A stretch of 64,000 nt of DNA, from contig NC_135553.1 of the NCBI RefSeq assembly GCF_964340395.1, positions 4,210,001 to 4,274,000 on the forward strand. Direction: 5' to 3'. Shown here in pieces: positions 42,701-59,300 of the stretch (its first letter is position 1; each line of letters starts with the position of its first letter). Source of the DNA: Glandiceps talaboti. Lineage: Eukaryota; Hemichordata; Enteropneusta; Spengelidae. The translations under genes and the position numbers were made by a program. The notes under the pieces are model-generated. The model saw only the letters and a program-made list of their open reading frames with translations. It was not told where the DNA came from and did no database searches.

Positions 42701-45700
42701 GATAATTTACACCAATAAAATAACCACTTTGGTAATTTAAATCATCTGAATGAAGTTCCTTCGACTAAGTATTAAATGCTTACAGATGATTCAGTGACTC
42801 TGTCCAGACATGCCTTGTTACTGATATCTCAATTTTGAATTTGCGGAATGCCGATTGACTGACTGGGCATACAAAATTATTTTTTATTTCCAGTGGTGAT
42901 GAAATGCTGCCAGTAGTTGGTGTGGACCTACACGTTGACCAACTGTTGCTGTCTGTCTTTGATGGATAAACACTATGTCAGCTGGATGTGGACGGAAGAC
43001 TTCAAAACAAACCATGATATTTTAGCTTCTTTATTTTTTTTGACCAACCCCCATTCCATCAACTTCAGGGCCAACATTCTGTTTGTTGAAGAAGGAAAAA
43101 TGTGCATTGCAAATTCCAAAATAATTAGGGGAGAAAAGTGAAGGTCGAGATCATATATTGTCAACTGCTTGGCTGGCTCCCAACGTTAACATGTACATGT
43201 ATCTCCCTCCCTCCCTACTTGTTTCATTCAATATACTTATCTCATGTACTACATGGCGTATAGGTTGTGAAAAATACAGAAGACAATTTGTGTGTATGTG
43301 TATACTATGCAGTATAGCTGAAATGTTGGGAGTCACTAAGTCCAGAGATTTGGCTATCTTGCTCTAAGGATCTAGCCTCACAGTCATCCGGATCCAAAAG
43401 CTTGGCCAAGTTCCTCAGGCTAGGATTCAGCAATCTCCAGACATTCATTTTTCGAGTGATTTTTTTTCCCTGAAAATGGATATATCAAACTTTCTTGTTT
43501 TATGTTTCCATTAAATTCACAAGAGGTATGCACATATAATATGTTCTCAATGGGATCAATCTTTACAAGAAAAGTGACATCAACAAAAAATGGGCCCCCC
43601 CAAAAAAAGCTGTCCACATCCATCAAATATTCAAACAAGAAGTGCAACACCACTTTTACTTGTAATAAGAGTCCTCACTCCAAATCTTGTACCACGGCAG
43701 GATGTCTCTAACACAACACCTCGACATATCCAACTATTGTACATCTACATAATATACCCCTAGGCTTTAGAATGGATAAATGAAATCGCAGTACGGGACA
43801 AACTTCAGTTATTAAAGAAAACACACCCTACACAGTTATCGCAAGTCTATCATTTGCACCCCTCTATGAAATCATATTTCAACGAATGCTCAATTTCACT
43901 GCACACATGCAGCTGGCGACTGTTTTTATAAGTATACATGTCCCAGACCTTTTTATTTGGAAAGTATGGCTTGAAGATATCTGAATTTCTTAGGTTTCAT
44001 GGGTGATGTGATGCATGCATGTACAGAAGCAATCAAGTGAAACCACTTTTACAGCAGGGAGAAGTTAACCGCTTCAGAACTACGTCTTGCTCTAATTCCA
44101 AATGCTACCACATAATCCAACATTGAAATGAGTGATTGAAGAGGGAAGTAGTTTCTTGGTCATTACATGTACAATCAGGTATAACATACACTGGTAGCTA
44201 GCAAATATCCTGAATGTCCAAATCCAGACATTTTCTGTAATTTTGTTTTGGAAAAATGGAGAATAGAACGTGACAATGCATATTTTAATTTTCACAAATC
44301 GATTACAGAAACTTTTCTTATAACCATAACTTTAAAATGCACAGAAGTAAAAACAGACCATAAACCTACATCAATGTCATTAAATTGCTTATACATCTGC
44401 ACTATTTGTCAAATTGTTTTATTGAATTATTCTCAAAATTTATGACGTTAACTTCAACAGCCTTTAATTTGTATTCCATTAATGTCAATCAAAATAGGAA
44501 ATTGCACGAAATCCTGGCTGAAATGAACGCTTAGATTCAACAAATTATCAACTCCAATTTCTACTGTTTTCTTGATTTGAGCACTCAATTTCATTCTGTT
44601 TTAGACTTTCGACTTCATTATGTTGACGGGTTAATTTTCTAGTGTGGGTTCAAAAATAATCATTACACAAGTTTCTTTCATTAAAAGATGATGACAAAAC
44701 ATTTCACTCTAGGTAGATTTTTAAAAAGTTATTTGTAATTTAAACCTACAAGCTACATGTAGGTTTTACCTGTTTGTATACATACAAATGTACAGGTATG
44801 GACAGAAATGGGTTGTTATCTCTGATCATGTCCTCTAGCTAGGGTAATGTATATACATGTACACTTGTACAAAGGTACATGTAAATATGTGTTCAACATT
44901 TATAGAGGATTAGATAGGTAATGACGTCAATGGAGTCAGGTACAAAAATCTACCATGCCTTAGGAATTAAGTTACACGAGTTTTTCAAGATTGTCGTTCA
45001 GTGGTGGTTTGGTTAATGTTCCTAAGTTTTAATAGTATTAAATTACGGGTAAACTACTTCACACACCCAAAATCTTACCACTCTTTCTCTCTTTGTTCTC
45101 CTCTATTTTTCAAGTCTCAAGAACATTAAATGTGCTCCTAAAATGTGGCCCACTTTCACACCCAACCTAAGTTCTAATACTAATGCCTGTTTCTATGGTA
45201 ACGGTGTATAATTTACAGGTTCAGTTTAACCATAAAAACCCTTTCTTCAGTAAGGTCATAAAAATTCCCTCAGAATTCTTGCTACAGTGAGTGGACTCAC
45301 CTTTATAGTGACTGTTTCCTTTATCTATTGAATTGTTTTTGGAAATTTATTGGGGGGACAAATGATTCACTTTCATATATATAGTATTTACACTTCAGTA
45401 CATCTCATGATTTGTACCAAATGTATACTAGCTCAGACTCCTAACATAAAAGGAAGCAAACAATTCACATTACAATCCATGAATGAATGCAATAGAATAC
45501 CCTAATTTACACACTCCAGAAGTTACAACAGCTATGTCAACCTGGCTTCAAGGCTATTAAATATCAATATTTCTCAATGTAAATTGTAATGACATTATTG
45601 GGACATAAATGTGTATATCTCTGATGAGACCTGTTTTTTTTTTTCAGTGAGTCAAGTGCAATGTACACTACTAGTAGTACTAGTACAACATATTGTACCA

Positions 45701-47076
45701 TACAACAATGCCACTGAGATTCTCCCTTTGTTGTACAAGTGAATTGTCAAGATTCCCTATTCATCAAAGTAATCATTTGTGATGGATGAACACATGTTTA
45801 CGACTCCAGGTCAACTCTATCACCCAATCACAAACTTTCCTCCGGCTTCAAGTCCTATACATTGGTTCATAAAAGTTGTGTATTTATTCACCTTTGGTTT
45901 GACTACCTAATTGTCGCTAACCAATTTGGCCACTGTTTAGCAAGGCTAGATCTTGAATGTGACATGTACTTTTCACTTTATATCTCACCTCCCTCACCTC
46001 TCCTCCTACCCCCCCCCTCCTCCCATTACTCCTCAAGGCACAACCCTATACCTATATTTACTTTCAGTTTGTAATGTGAACAAGTTGTAGAAATTAGCAC
46101 TTGAAGTTTGACTACTAAACAAATTAAAATCACTTTGAATAATTTCCCAGTTTTACACAAAAAGATGACTTGAACATAAAATGAACAGGTAGATGTACTT
46201 TCACCGAACCATTGTCAAACCTCTTTTTTATTGATTGTTGTTACTTGTTTTGCCCCATGTCAGTTTAATCTGTATCTATGGTAACATCGAGTTTGTCTGT
46301 TCTATGTGGGACCACATTGGAACTAAGTTTTTAACTTTTCTGTGTTATCCCAGCACAATAACGTTTATTTTGTCTGTTGTAATTGTTTTCTGTATACTGA
46401 ATTTTTTCTCGTGCTGAAATAAATCAAATCAAAATCAATTGTCGCTGCAATAAACTCATTATTAAACCTGTTGTCCTTTTTTATTCAGTTTCAATACTCT
46501 TCAAAAACAGACATTGTCGTCCATGTAGATCTAAACGAAGTGCATTCTTATAGCTGATTGTTATTTTCTTCAATTCAAGGTGTTGTATCCACAATAGCAT
46601 GGTATACAAATATATTGCTGTTCTAAAGACGTGTACTGATTCACACTATGTATACAATGTAGTGGTGGTTTTTGTACAAATCTCTATTCTTTGCCTTTTT
46701 TTCTGTCAATTCACTGTAAAAGGGCCAAAGCTGATCATCAGCTCTGAAGGCACTCCATTGTGTTGTATCATGACAGGTTGGCTGACCTAAATACCTGCTT
46801 ATGTGTAATCTACACTTTGATGAGTTTCAATTGTGGCACCTAAACACGCACATCAAAAAGACAAAACTAAAACTGAACAAAAATACAGTATGTTAGGATT
46901 ACAAGTACTGGATAATCTGTAACTATTTTTATCACTGTAGTAGTGTGGCCAACATTTATAGGCAAAGTATCAAAAAGCCTTCTATATTTTTGTAATTACT
47001 ACTTCATGTACTGTAAGAGTTAAGATGTTTTGAAGTCTGGGTGAATATTATACAATATTCCTGAATCTCACATCCA
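39783..47076. other. No gene recognised; possible 5' intron or flank of Fringe
   Basis: The region lies upstream of the first Fringe exon found. It holds a (TC)13 tract at about 41322-41347. Two diverged copies of a segment of about 250 bp lie near 42060-42200 and 42300-42430 (shared CATGTCCTGTTACATCA-like text). Open frames are short and A+T-rich. I looked on the minus strand for the missing VKTT...TW coding block and did not find it. Confidence 0.45.
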
Positions 47077-47244
47077 CAACAAACAGTGTGTCGGAGAGAT
47101 AGTGCACCAAACAAGAGAGATTCCTCCACATTTGCAGTGCATGAAGTAGATATTTGTGAGCAACAAACAGTGTGTCGGAGAGATAGTGCACCAAACAGGA
47201 GAGATTCCTCCACATTTGCAGTGCATGAAGTAGATATTTGTGAG
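47077..47244. repeat. 84-bp perfect-phase tandem duplication
   Basis: Two 84-bp copies (47077-47160 and 47161-47244) differ at a single base. The period equals 28 codons, so the frames stay open and the plus strand reads a duplicated block beginning TVCRRDSAPN. I see no splice or start evidence that it is coding. Confidence 0.85.
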
Positions 47245-50139
<2,895 letters not shown>

Positions 50140-50525
50140 GGAAATGATCAAAGTTTCTGTCCCTTCTAGATCTTATCCCCTCTCCTGCAGAACCCCCAAG
50201 ATGTCTGTGCCCCTTATATCCCCCTTTCCTGTGGAATTCTGTAACTGATCAATGTGTCTTTGTCGCTCATGTCCCCTCCCCTTTCATACAGAACCCTATA
50301 ACTGCATGATCAAGTTGTCTGTGCTCCCCCTCCCTATATTCTGACCTCCTCTTGAACACTAACAGATCAATATGTCTGTGCCCCCTCATCCCCTATATCC
50401 CCACCTCCTCTAAAGACCATAATTTATAAATCTGTCAGTGCCCCCTTGTATCCCCTCCCATTTCATACATATCCCATACTGATCAAGTTCTCAGTGCACC
50501 CCTCTCTCATACATATATCCACTAA
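50140..50525. repeat. Degenerate C-rich tandem repeat, about 65-70 bp
   Basis: Five or so diverged units share TGATCAA, then TGTCTGTGCCCCC, then TATCCCCTCC and CATAC. The array is older than the others in this window, judging by divergence. Confidence 0.65.
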
Positions 50526-52484
50526 ATGACAGCATGAATAATATACCACAGGTTTTAGTTAGGTGCATAAGTAGAGATAGAGTTACCCTTTCTGAAACAC
50601 TAAAATGACCAGTACTTTATATCACAGTATGATCAATTATGACAGCAGATAAGGATACCTCAGGCATAGGACAAACGCTTCCTTTATTTTTCTCACTGAC
50701 AATTCGTGAGAAACTATCAGAAAAGCTTTCCTTTCTTTGAACAGAACATTTTAATGACCCTTGATAAACTGTCCAGGAACCTTGTCCATTTTGATTTACA
50801 TGCAAATTCCAATTGATGTTCACCAGACCAATGGATTCCAAATGACCAAACCATAGAATGTAGTCAACTTTAGTCTTCAAAGCTTCTACCTGTCAACAGC
50901 CTGCTGTTTAATCTAACATACTGAATGAGAGACTTAATATACTGTGAAGGCCGTGGTAAACACTGTTTATGATGGCAACTGTTTTCAGTATAATTTAATA
51001 CAACCATAGACAGTGGAGAAGGTCTATGGTACAACTTACATTTAAATGACAACGTATATCAGTGTTATACTGTAGTGTCCATATCCTGCATATGTTGTTG
51101 GCTTATGAATGCCGGCCATATTTTGATCTTTAACTTTTTAGAGAAAAACTGGAAATTAGAATATAATGCTTATCCCAATCCGTGTAGGCTGTAGTTTCCA
51201 TATGAAAAGGTACTTCCATGTTTATATTTGTGTCTAAATCACTGAATTTACAGCAATGACTGATTTCCTGATTCACTGCTCATCATATGATCCTACATTT
51301 AGTTACAAGTACCTACAGAATATATGTTTGATGCAAGTTGTACCGAAATGGATTTAACTGTGTAGTATTTTATCAATCCATATCATGTCATCTCAACAGT
51401 TCAAGACTAGGCAGGGCCTTTGACAACATTTCCTGGGACAATGTTAAAGTGAGGGAAGCAATTAAATTATCCATTGCATCGTGTTCAAAGTAGCAATTTC
51501 AAGAACATTGGGGGTTATTGAGATCAATCTTTTGTTTCCTTGTTTCATGTCGGAAACTTGCTGGCAATGATTTCAAGAACATTCAAACCTGCATGCCTTA
51601 GAGGCCCTTCCATTCTTTCTGATTTGTTTCTTTTCATGCAACCGGAAGATCTTTAAAAAGACTTTCTTCTCTACCCAAATAAAGCAAAGACAGGATTATT
51701 CAAATCCGAAACTAGGTGGGCCAACATAGTTTGAACTGTGACGTGTTGAAAGTTGAGTAACAACAGGGAAGCAAGTACTCCAATCATATGGCTAATCATG
51801 ACATGATTTGTTTTAATTAACTGGTTTCACTCACTGGCTGGGAATTTGCCACTGTGTGAACATACAAACTACTTCTAACAATTCTTAAAATAACAAATTT
51901 GTGAAAATGACAAAAAACGTCCCTGAGGCATGTTTGTTTAATAAACACTTTAAGCTTTCCCTTACTTGAGTAAAGATTGTTTTTACAGGACATACTTATT
52001 CATGTTCGCTGACTGAATCGTCCAATAGACAGGTTAGAAAGGACGCCATTTAATAATCCCACTGAGCAAATACTGTTACCACTAGAAACCTTTGTATTAG
52101 AGTGTAGGTGGTAACAAGTTTAGAATTATGTGAGATGGTTCATCTGTCAGGAGTTGTACAACTGTCTCAAGTATGTATAGAAATTGAAATATCAACAAAT
52201 TAATGGTTCTATGCCAATCTTGACATTGAGGTGCTGAGACACAGTGTATTGCACTGAAACTTAAAACGTTAGGTGTACTCAAGCCTAGTCTAGTTCCTAT
52301 ACAGTATCTGTTACAATTTATACCTTCACTCACAACTTGTGGGTGGCATCCTGACTAACTCAAGCCTAGAGACTATGCTATCTATTAAATTTGACATGCT
52401 GACTGGACAGTTCTGACAAACAACCAATCCTCTGACACCAAGCGAGAAAAGTTTCAGCAAAATATTATGTGAATACTGCCTGTA
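50526..52484. other. Nothing firmly recognised
   Basis: Minus-strand 50649-50880 is open and has a protein-like composition (contains GSWTVYQGSLKC), with a possible GTATCC donor at its end. No family was recognised and no acceptor is clear. The remainder is unique non-coding-looking sequence. Confidence 0.35.
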
Positions 52485-52757
52485 TATTGCAGACAACATA
52501 TAGCGTCTTTTATATCTTAGTGTTGAGAGGAGGGTAACTTGCAGACAACTTATGGGGTCTTTTCATATCTTAGTGTTGAAAGGAGGGTATATTGCAGACA
52601 ACATATAGTGTCTTTTCTATCTTAGTGTTGAGAGGAGGGTAACTTGCAGACAACATATGGCATCTTTTCAAATCTTAGTGTTGAGAGGAGGGTAACTTGC
52701 TGACAATATATAGCATCTTTTCAAATCGTAATGTTGAGAGGAGGGTAACTTGCAGAC
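52485..52757. repeat. Tandem repeat, about 54 bp, five copies
   Basis: Units contain GCAGACAACATATAG, CTTTT, ATCTTAGTGTTGAGAGG and AGGGTAAC, with a partial sixth copy. Confidence 0.85.
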
Positions 52758-53372
52758 AAAACATTTCTATAAACATCACAACAGGCACCATGAAATTGAG
52801 ATTTTAAGAGTTTACTGTTCAGTAAGAAGACTCTGATCTCTACGTGTTCAAGTTCTAATATATTTTATAATATGATCACATTCATTCATACTTTGGATAC
52901 AAGAGTGCAAAGTTTCATCTCCAAATGATGAACTATCTTGAAAACTGTCTTGGTCAATAACCTTTCAAGGTAAAAGAATACCCTTGCATTTGGTAAAAGA
53001 AATAAAAGGTAAAAGAATACCTTTGCAATTGTTGAGGTCTCGGCAATGTCTTGACTTGTTTAATCACGCGATTAACATTTATTCATGAATCAAATAATCT
53101 TTTCCCACACTTTCATGGATGCATGTGTCCCCATTTGAATAATCCGATATACATGTACATTTAGTTCAACTGTATTCGGTTTTGATTAGCACAGACCCTT
53201 ACATTATGTTATTTCATTCAATTCAAATAGTTTTTTACACTTTGACTTTACATCATGCATCATGTTGGGAGTCATTAGGAACAGAATAACTTTCAGAGAT
53301 CTCCAAGATTAGCTAGTAGTAAACAGGTTAAAAAGTATAATAATTCTAGACTTGATGAACTGCTCCTTTCAC

Positions 53373-53827
53373 TTACACCACCTTCTTTTCATCATCAGTC
53401 CTTGGTGTGGTTGTACCATTCATGACTTGCTCCATTGTCTTTGTGTACTCAGGTAGGACCCCAACAAAGTAACATCCTTGGTTCTTTTAAGTCAAACAGA
53501 CTACTAGTATACTCCTATACCTGGCATACCTGGTACGTGTGTCACATTTCTATTTGAAACATCATCATGCAGCCAGCCTGTCTGTTTTCTCAACAAGCCA
53601 CTGTTCAACATGTTGAACATACTATCATTAATCATTTCTTGAACACGTTTCTTGAGAACCAGAAGGGACAGTCGATTGTGATCAAAGGAGTTCACCTTGT
53701 ACATCTTATGTTTGTTTTTTTGTGAAATTAAAGGACTTATCACAGGTTGGAAGTCAGTTGGCAAGATGCCACTGGATTTTGCAAAGGACTGTATTTTCTT
53801 TAAAACTGATTGAAATGCTCCCCACAT
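53373..53827 (-). pseudogene. Unidentified coding-like relic
   Basis: Minus strand. An open stretch 53827-53504 (107 codons from ATG, ending near HVPGMPGIGVY) is followed, in another frame, by 53486-53373 (contains GCYFVGVLPEYTKTMEQ), with stops and shifts between them. A third frame overlaps with DLKEPRMLLCWGPT. The composition looks like one real protein broken by frameshifts, hence a pseudogene or relic. I do not recognise the family. A short intron of about 45 nt is less likely. Confidence 0.35.
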
Positions 53828-54024
53828 ATTTACAATGCAAACATCTCCTTAGTCCGCACAAGACACAATCCTATATACTAGTACATGTGTACTTGTAACA
53901 TCAGATGTGTACATGTACAATTTATGTTTGTATGTATTGTCTGTACGGGCAGAAACATTAGTTTTGTTTTTTGTTAAAGGAAATGTCCAGTCGGGCTAAT
54001 TTTTTTACTTTAGTAAGCTTGTAC

Positions 54025-54441
54025 ATGTATTGATTACTATCATTAACTTAAGTACAAAGTTTTATTGATAAAGTATCACCTTGGTAACTTTAACACATCT
54101 TTGAAATCTTGTAAAGAAGTCCTCATGCACTTGACATTTGTTTAGCCATTTTGGGAATTTCCTGCAAGAGTTTAAGGGAAAACCTCATGTGATGACATCA
54201 TGAATACTCTAATTTCTTTGTCTTGATAAATACAAGTGTCATTTTGAGACAAGGATTGTGGCAAAAAAGGATGTCATCACCAGGTTTTCCTATAAACCTT
54301 TGCAGGAAATCTCCAAAATGGCCAAACACACATGAAGCACAGTAGGGCTTCTTTACAAGTTTGTGAAGTTACCCATTTAAAGTGTTTTTTTTATCACCTA
54401 AAACCATATTCAGGTTGATAGCAGTAATCAATAAAAGTATA
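54025..54441. mobile_element. Large palindromic (foldback) element
   Basis: Two arms of roughly 180-200 bp meet near 54240. The left arm runs from TATTGATTACT through TTGTAAAGAAG, GCCATTTTGG and TTTCCTGCAA to GTGATGACATC. The right arm is its diverged inverse. It has no coding capacity. The hAT-like element starts directly at its right edge. Confidence 0.7.
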
Positions 54442-54449
54442 TTAATGGC

Positions 54450-56353
54450 CAGCGTGCGAAATTAACGCCGGTCCTTCGGCCCGAGACCAACAGATTTCCG
54501 TTCGGACCGACAGTTTTTCAGAATTACAACAACGTATCGGTCCTTATGACCGACTGAAATTTGGAGTAAATAATAACATTTATTCAAAGATATATCCAAT
54601 TTCACCTACATGAATCTGATCTTGTGTTACCTATTTTACTCTCGACATCATCTCGTTCAAGTCAAGCGACACAGAGCTAGCTTGCTACGTGTTGTTGTCA
54701 ATGTTGATATCATGTCTACATATGACGTAGCATACAGCATTTACTTTATGAAATTATGTTAGCAAAAAAACACATAATTGACCGAATTTCTCCAATTATT
54801 TGTGTCTTGACTAATCAGAACGTCTTAGACATCCAGACCCATTTTACGCATTCAGCACATGCGTCTTTTCCCACCATGATATAGTAATTGTTGTAAAGTT
54901 TACTGTTCTAAGTGTATGAAACTTTTAACGTGTTTGAGACAGTTCCACGTTGTATTTATAAAGTATGTGGCGATATTTAGAAGGCAGCAATGAGCTTCCG
55001 AAGAAGAAGATGAATTTAAACAGACACTGTTTTTTAAAGGCTGGTATTAAAGCTGGTAAATGTTAGCGGGTTTCCCTATCAATTTACCGGAGTTCCCCAT
55101 GTGTGTGGCCATGATCAAAACAAACTGTCGGAAAACATATAAATTACTCTGAAAATGGCGTTTTAACTAATAAAGAAGGCAGGTACACTTCGTAAAATAT
55201 CTTCAGTACGATAGTTGTTTTTTTTGTAAAACAGTAAAAAAAATGTGTAGTCTGATTGCTTTCAATTTGATTCATATGATAATGTATGTCCTGTCATGTT
55301 GTAATCAACGTATAAACTTAGAAATGTTGCATTTTTGTTGCCATTGTTTTATCTGGAAAATTACTGCATCATGCCAAACACGGGTACATATAGTTGATGA
55401 CACATTATAGTACAGTTACCATATCACGCGCCCACGTCAAAAAAACTTGTAAGACATGTTTAGCCATACTTCTCTTCATCATGGTCAGATTTCTTACACA
55501 AACAGTCGAGTCAGAGACGATACTCAATACACCACTGTATGGTATACGGGTAGGGCTTTATGGGGGGGGGGGGGGGGGGGGGGGGGGCTTCAGTACATAT
55601 TTGAAGGAAGACGAAACTGCTCCGTGTCACTTTTGTGGATGGAAATTGAAATAAAGTGAATACACAGTTTTCAAGAGGGATAGTTATGCGACAAAACTTT
55701 CTGCCATGATGAAGTTGTGGGTCTACTTTCGCTAAGAGTTGGAAAGCTACATCAGCTGTTGCCACAGACGATGAATATGACTTTGGATATGTGATTCAGA
55801 ATTTAGTGAATCGCACAGAGAGGAAGGAGAGGACTGTGATCTCTTAGAGATTGCAGATAATGCATATTTATTGATTCATTCACCCATATTATCTACAATC
55901 TATGGATATGTATTTCTATGGTGTAATGAATACATCCAGTCTCAGACCACTATAGTCTATAGGAACAGATTATGCGAGAATGAATATTCATAGTTTCTGG
56001 GTTCATAGTTACAAATGAAAATCTCTACTCATAGAGTCAAATATTACTTGGTAGTGAATCAAAATTTACTTCTGAGTTATTTGTTGACTCTGTGAGTGGA
56101 AATTTTATGAAATAATAGTGGATAGTGAACAATTCGTTGTACTCTCTTTTACTTTAGTATATCTAAAGATATGTTGTATCATATTAAAGTTCAAAATCAT
56201 TTAATCTGTAAATGGAGGGTATATAAATATAGGTCGTGAACGTGAACTGCATTGAGTACGGTATGGACCAGCAGTTTTCCTTAAGGACCAGCAGTATTTG
56301 CTACATGTCGGTCCTTATGACCGGTAGTCATTTTCCCTTAAGTTCACACACTG
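54450..56353. mobile_element. Non-autonomous hAT-like transposon, 1.9 kb
   Basis: The element starts CAGCGTGCGAA and ends TTCACACACTG (inverse CAGTGTGTGAA). These are the CAG...CTG ends of the hAT superfamily. It is flanked by a perfect 8-bp duplication, TTAATGGC, at 54442-54449 and 56354-56361. Subterminal GGTCCTTATGACC-type palindromes occur at both ends. A 33-codon frame at 54965-55066 (starts MWRYLEGSNELPKK) may be a transposase remnant. No full transposase is present. Confidence 0.8.
55562..55587. repeat. Poly(G) run of 26
   Basis: An uninterrupted run of 26 G residues inside the hAT-like element. It can form a G-quadruplex in principle, and its length is prone to sequencing error. Confidence 0.9.
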
Positions 56354-56361
56354 TTAATGGC

Positions 56362-59300
56362 AGAAATAGATCTTGTTAACTTTTTTTTAAACATTGATAG
56401 CTTTTTTTCAAATTAACAGAAGTAAGTAAAACATACCAGTATACCCAATATGTACATGCACAATTAATAGAAAACATACTCTTCCACACATTATGACAAA
56501 ATTTAGAGGTAATATTACACATGCTTTTACACTGGAATTTGGCTCAAATACATCCACACATTTACAATGTACTTTTACCTGTATCTATATTCTCAAGCTT
56601 TTCAGTAACACATATTCATATACATGTACTACATGTATTACATTCATATTTAAACTATCTATAATAGTCAAGAACTGACACAGTGTTTATAGGTATGTAC
56701 TTTCATTAACAAACAATTTATGGCCCATTGTATCTGGGATTGGAATAGACCTTGAACCTTGCAGGCACACAAACAAATTCTCAGCTGGACAATTGATGAA
56801 TTATATTAATTATTCATTGAAATATGATATATATATCTTATATGATGCTCAAAATTGTACATATACAATGATAACACTTAATTTAGTGCAGTGACCTTAT
56901 GATAATGGCATTGGATATTAAAAGATTAAAAGAGTCAGTGCTTCCTATATAACTCTCTTTCAGGTATTATTTCTTTGTGTAAATGTGCACTTGTACTAAA
57001 CTACCAAACACACCCATTATGGTTTCAATGACACTGGAGGTGTGGCACTAGTCCAAAATTTCTACATGACCTTCAGACATTCATGTACTCAACTTGAATA
57101 CTTGGCTGTGTAGAATCCTAGTACTATCTCAGTATACCTGTCGATGCTCTCTACGATAACATAATCCTCTCCTGGTGGAGATTATTGCAGTGATCGTAAC
57201 ATGTATAGGACACTAGACTCAGAGCCTAGAGTCAAGTTGTTTATTTTGAGTACCTAGTCAAAATCCACACATATCTGGACTCTAGGCTAGGCTGTGTATG
57301 AATGGATTTCATGTCTCTCCTCTGTATAAAAACTTGTTCATATACACATATAAGTATATACTGTATACTGTACATCACCACTTTCAAATCAAATGCAATT
57401 TCACCATTCATTTACTTCCAGGAGATTTTTGGTAAAAGTTTATGAAGACAAGGTAAGTTTAAGGTTGGCATTGAATTTCATGGATATAAGGGCAGGTTAC
57501 ACACAAATCAGACATACATGTACCATACATATGTTAAATTTAATTGTCTTTTTCTTGGTCGAATTGTGTGTTATCATTGGCCTTTTTTATGGCTGGCCTA
57601 TAAGGGTATACATTTATATATTTGTACAGAATATAATGTTCTTGTTGATGGAGGGAGGAAGTAACATGGTTGCTGGGCATACTTGTCAATTTTAGGAATG
57701 CTTGTAATTTCTCACCAACATAAAAATTAGATTTTAAACCACTTCCCTATAAAGTCATTTACCATCAAATCCATGTCAAAATGGTCTTGACGCAATATTT
57801 TCATTTGTAGCCAATCTGTGATAAACTCAACCTTTAATAAAGGATTGCTGACCCATCCCATCCCACCCCACCCATCCCTAAATCAGTCACTGCTGGAGTG
57901 GTGACTGCAGTCTTTGAGCCACAGCCCCCTTGTAAAATCATTCTTCAGAGAACACTGCAGTATGCAAGGCTTCTTTAAGTTTGGGCTGTTACAGAGTTTT
58001 CAGAGCAGACGACTCAAAACAAGATAAGCAACAGTTGCATGCATGCATGGGAAAAAAATACATGTACAAATGAGGGTTATGGAAGACACATCTTTCTACT
58101 CTTGGAGTGAAACAACAATACCTTTGAAGTTTGTTGCAGAACTTACAGACAGTGCCCTGTTTTCTTTCACAAGTATATCAACCAGAACACAACAAAAGTG
58201 TCTCTTCCTGAGGATGACTGACTTCCAGTACAAGTTGAAAAAAGACAACAGCACAATTGTCGACCAATCATCACTCCAGCTCCTAATCCAAACAAATTCC
58301 ATATTTACCTATCTCACGCTCACCAGCTCCCGTAACACCCTGAGAACATATGTGTTATCATTTGCCACAAGGCTTTAAACCTATCCACTGCGATACTTGC
58401 CTGATTGCCTGACTCCGTATCCACAAAAATATAAACATGAGGCTATTGGAGGGATTATGTCTTGCATGCCTGACATAGCCTATGACTTACAGATGATTAT
58501 TGAGATAAAAACTGTAAACAATCCCAAATGTTGTCATGAGAAGGCACCACAAAAATTGATATACTAAAACTACTTCACATTTTTGACTACCGTTTGCAAT
58601 TTAGTATCTCACATAGAAATTATTTCAATTACTGAAATTTATGTGAACATGTCAGTTTTTGTTTTCCATAGAATTTTATCACTAACAGTAGACAAAGTCA
58701 AAATCATTATTGAGTATTTTTTTTCAATTTCATTTTCATCACATTTAATGTATCTAAAGCATATAACTTGAATATTTACTGGCAAGTTTAGGACTTGCTC
58801 TTAAATTTGCATAATGAGTCAGTGACAAAATTGTTTCCATCCCAAAAATTATACAATTGAATCACTTACTTATGATTTTGTTACAGGGCCAGTTGCTACA
58901 TTTATCAAAATGTGTACATTATAATAACAGTATATAAGCTCTGTCGGAATGAATGAATTTACACAAATTTCAAAACTGAAAAATATAACTAAAAGTAGTA
59001 AAACAACCCCAAGTTCTGGTGTTTGATCCCTTCAACTCATCTTTGTCTGAAAATTTAACCTGTGTAATATATATACATCTCAGCTGGCAATACTACAAGA
59101 CCTTGTACCTGTTGCTCATTAAGCATCGGCAGAAAGTATAATTTGAAAGGCTGCAGTGAATTATTTATCTTCAAAAATAATGTCGACAGACTGGCTAATT
59201 GGTAATGTCATTTTTTCTGAGTCTTGAATCAATTATTAGCAAGAATAAACAGACGATGTTGTCTGGAAGATGTCTTCTTAATTCTGTACATATGTACATT

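Noticed and set aside
50617-50880. Minus-strand frame considered as an upstream Fringe exon
   Set aside because: It does not resemble any Fringe segment and has no clear acceptor. The frame also opens on TTG, not ATG.
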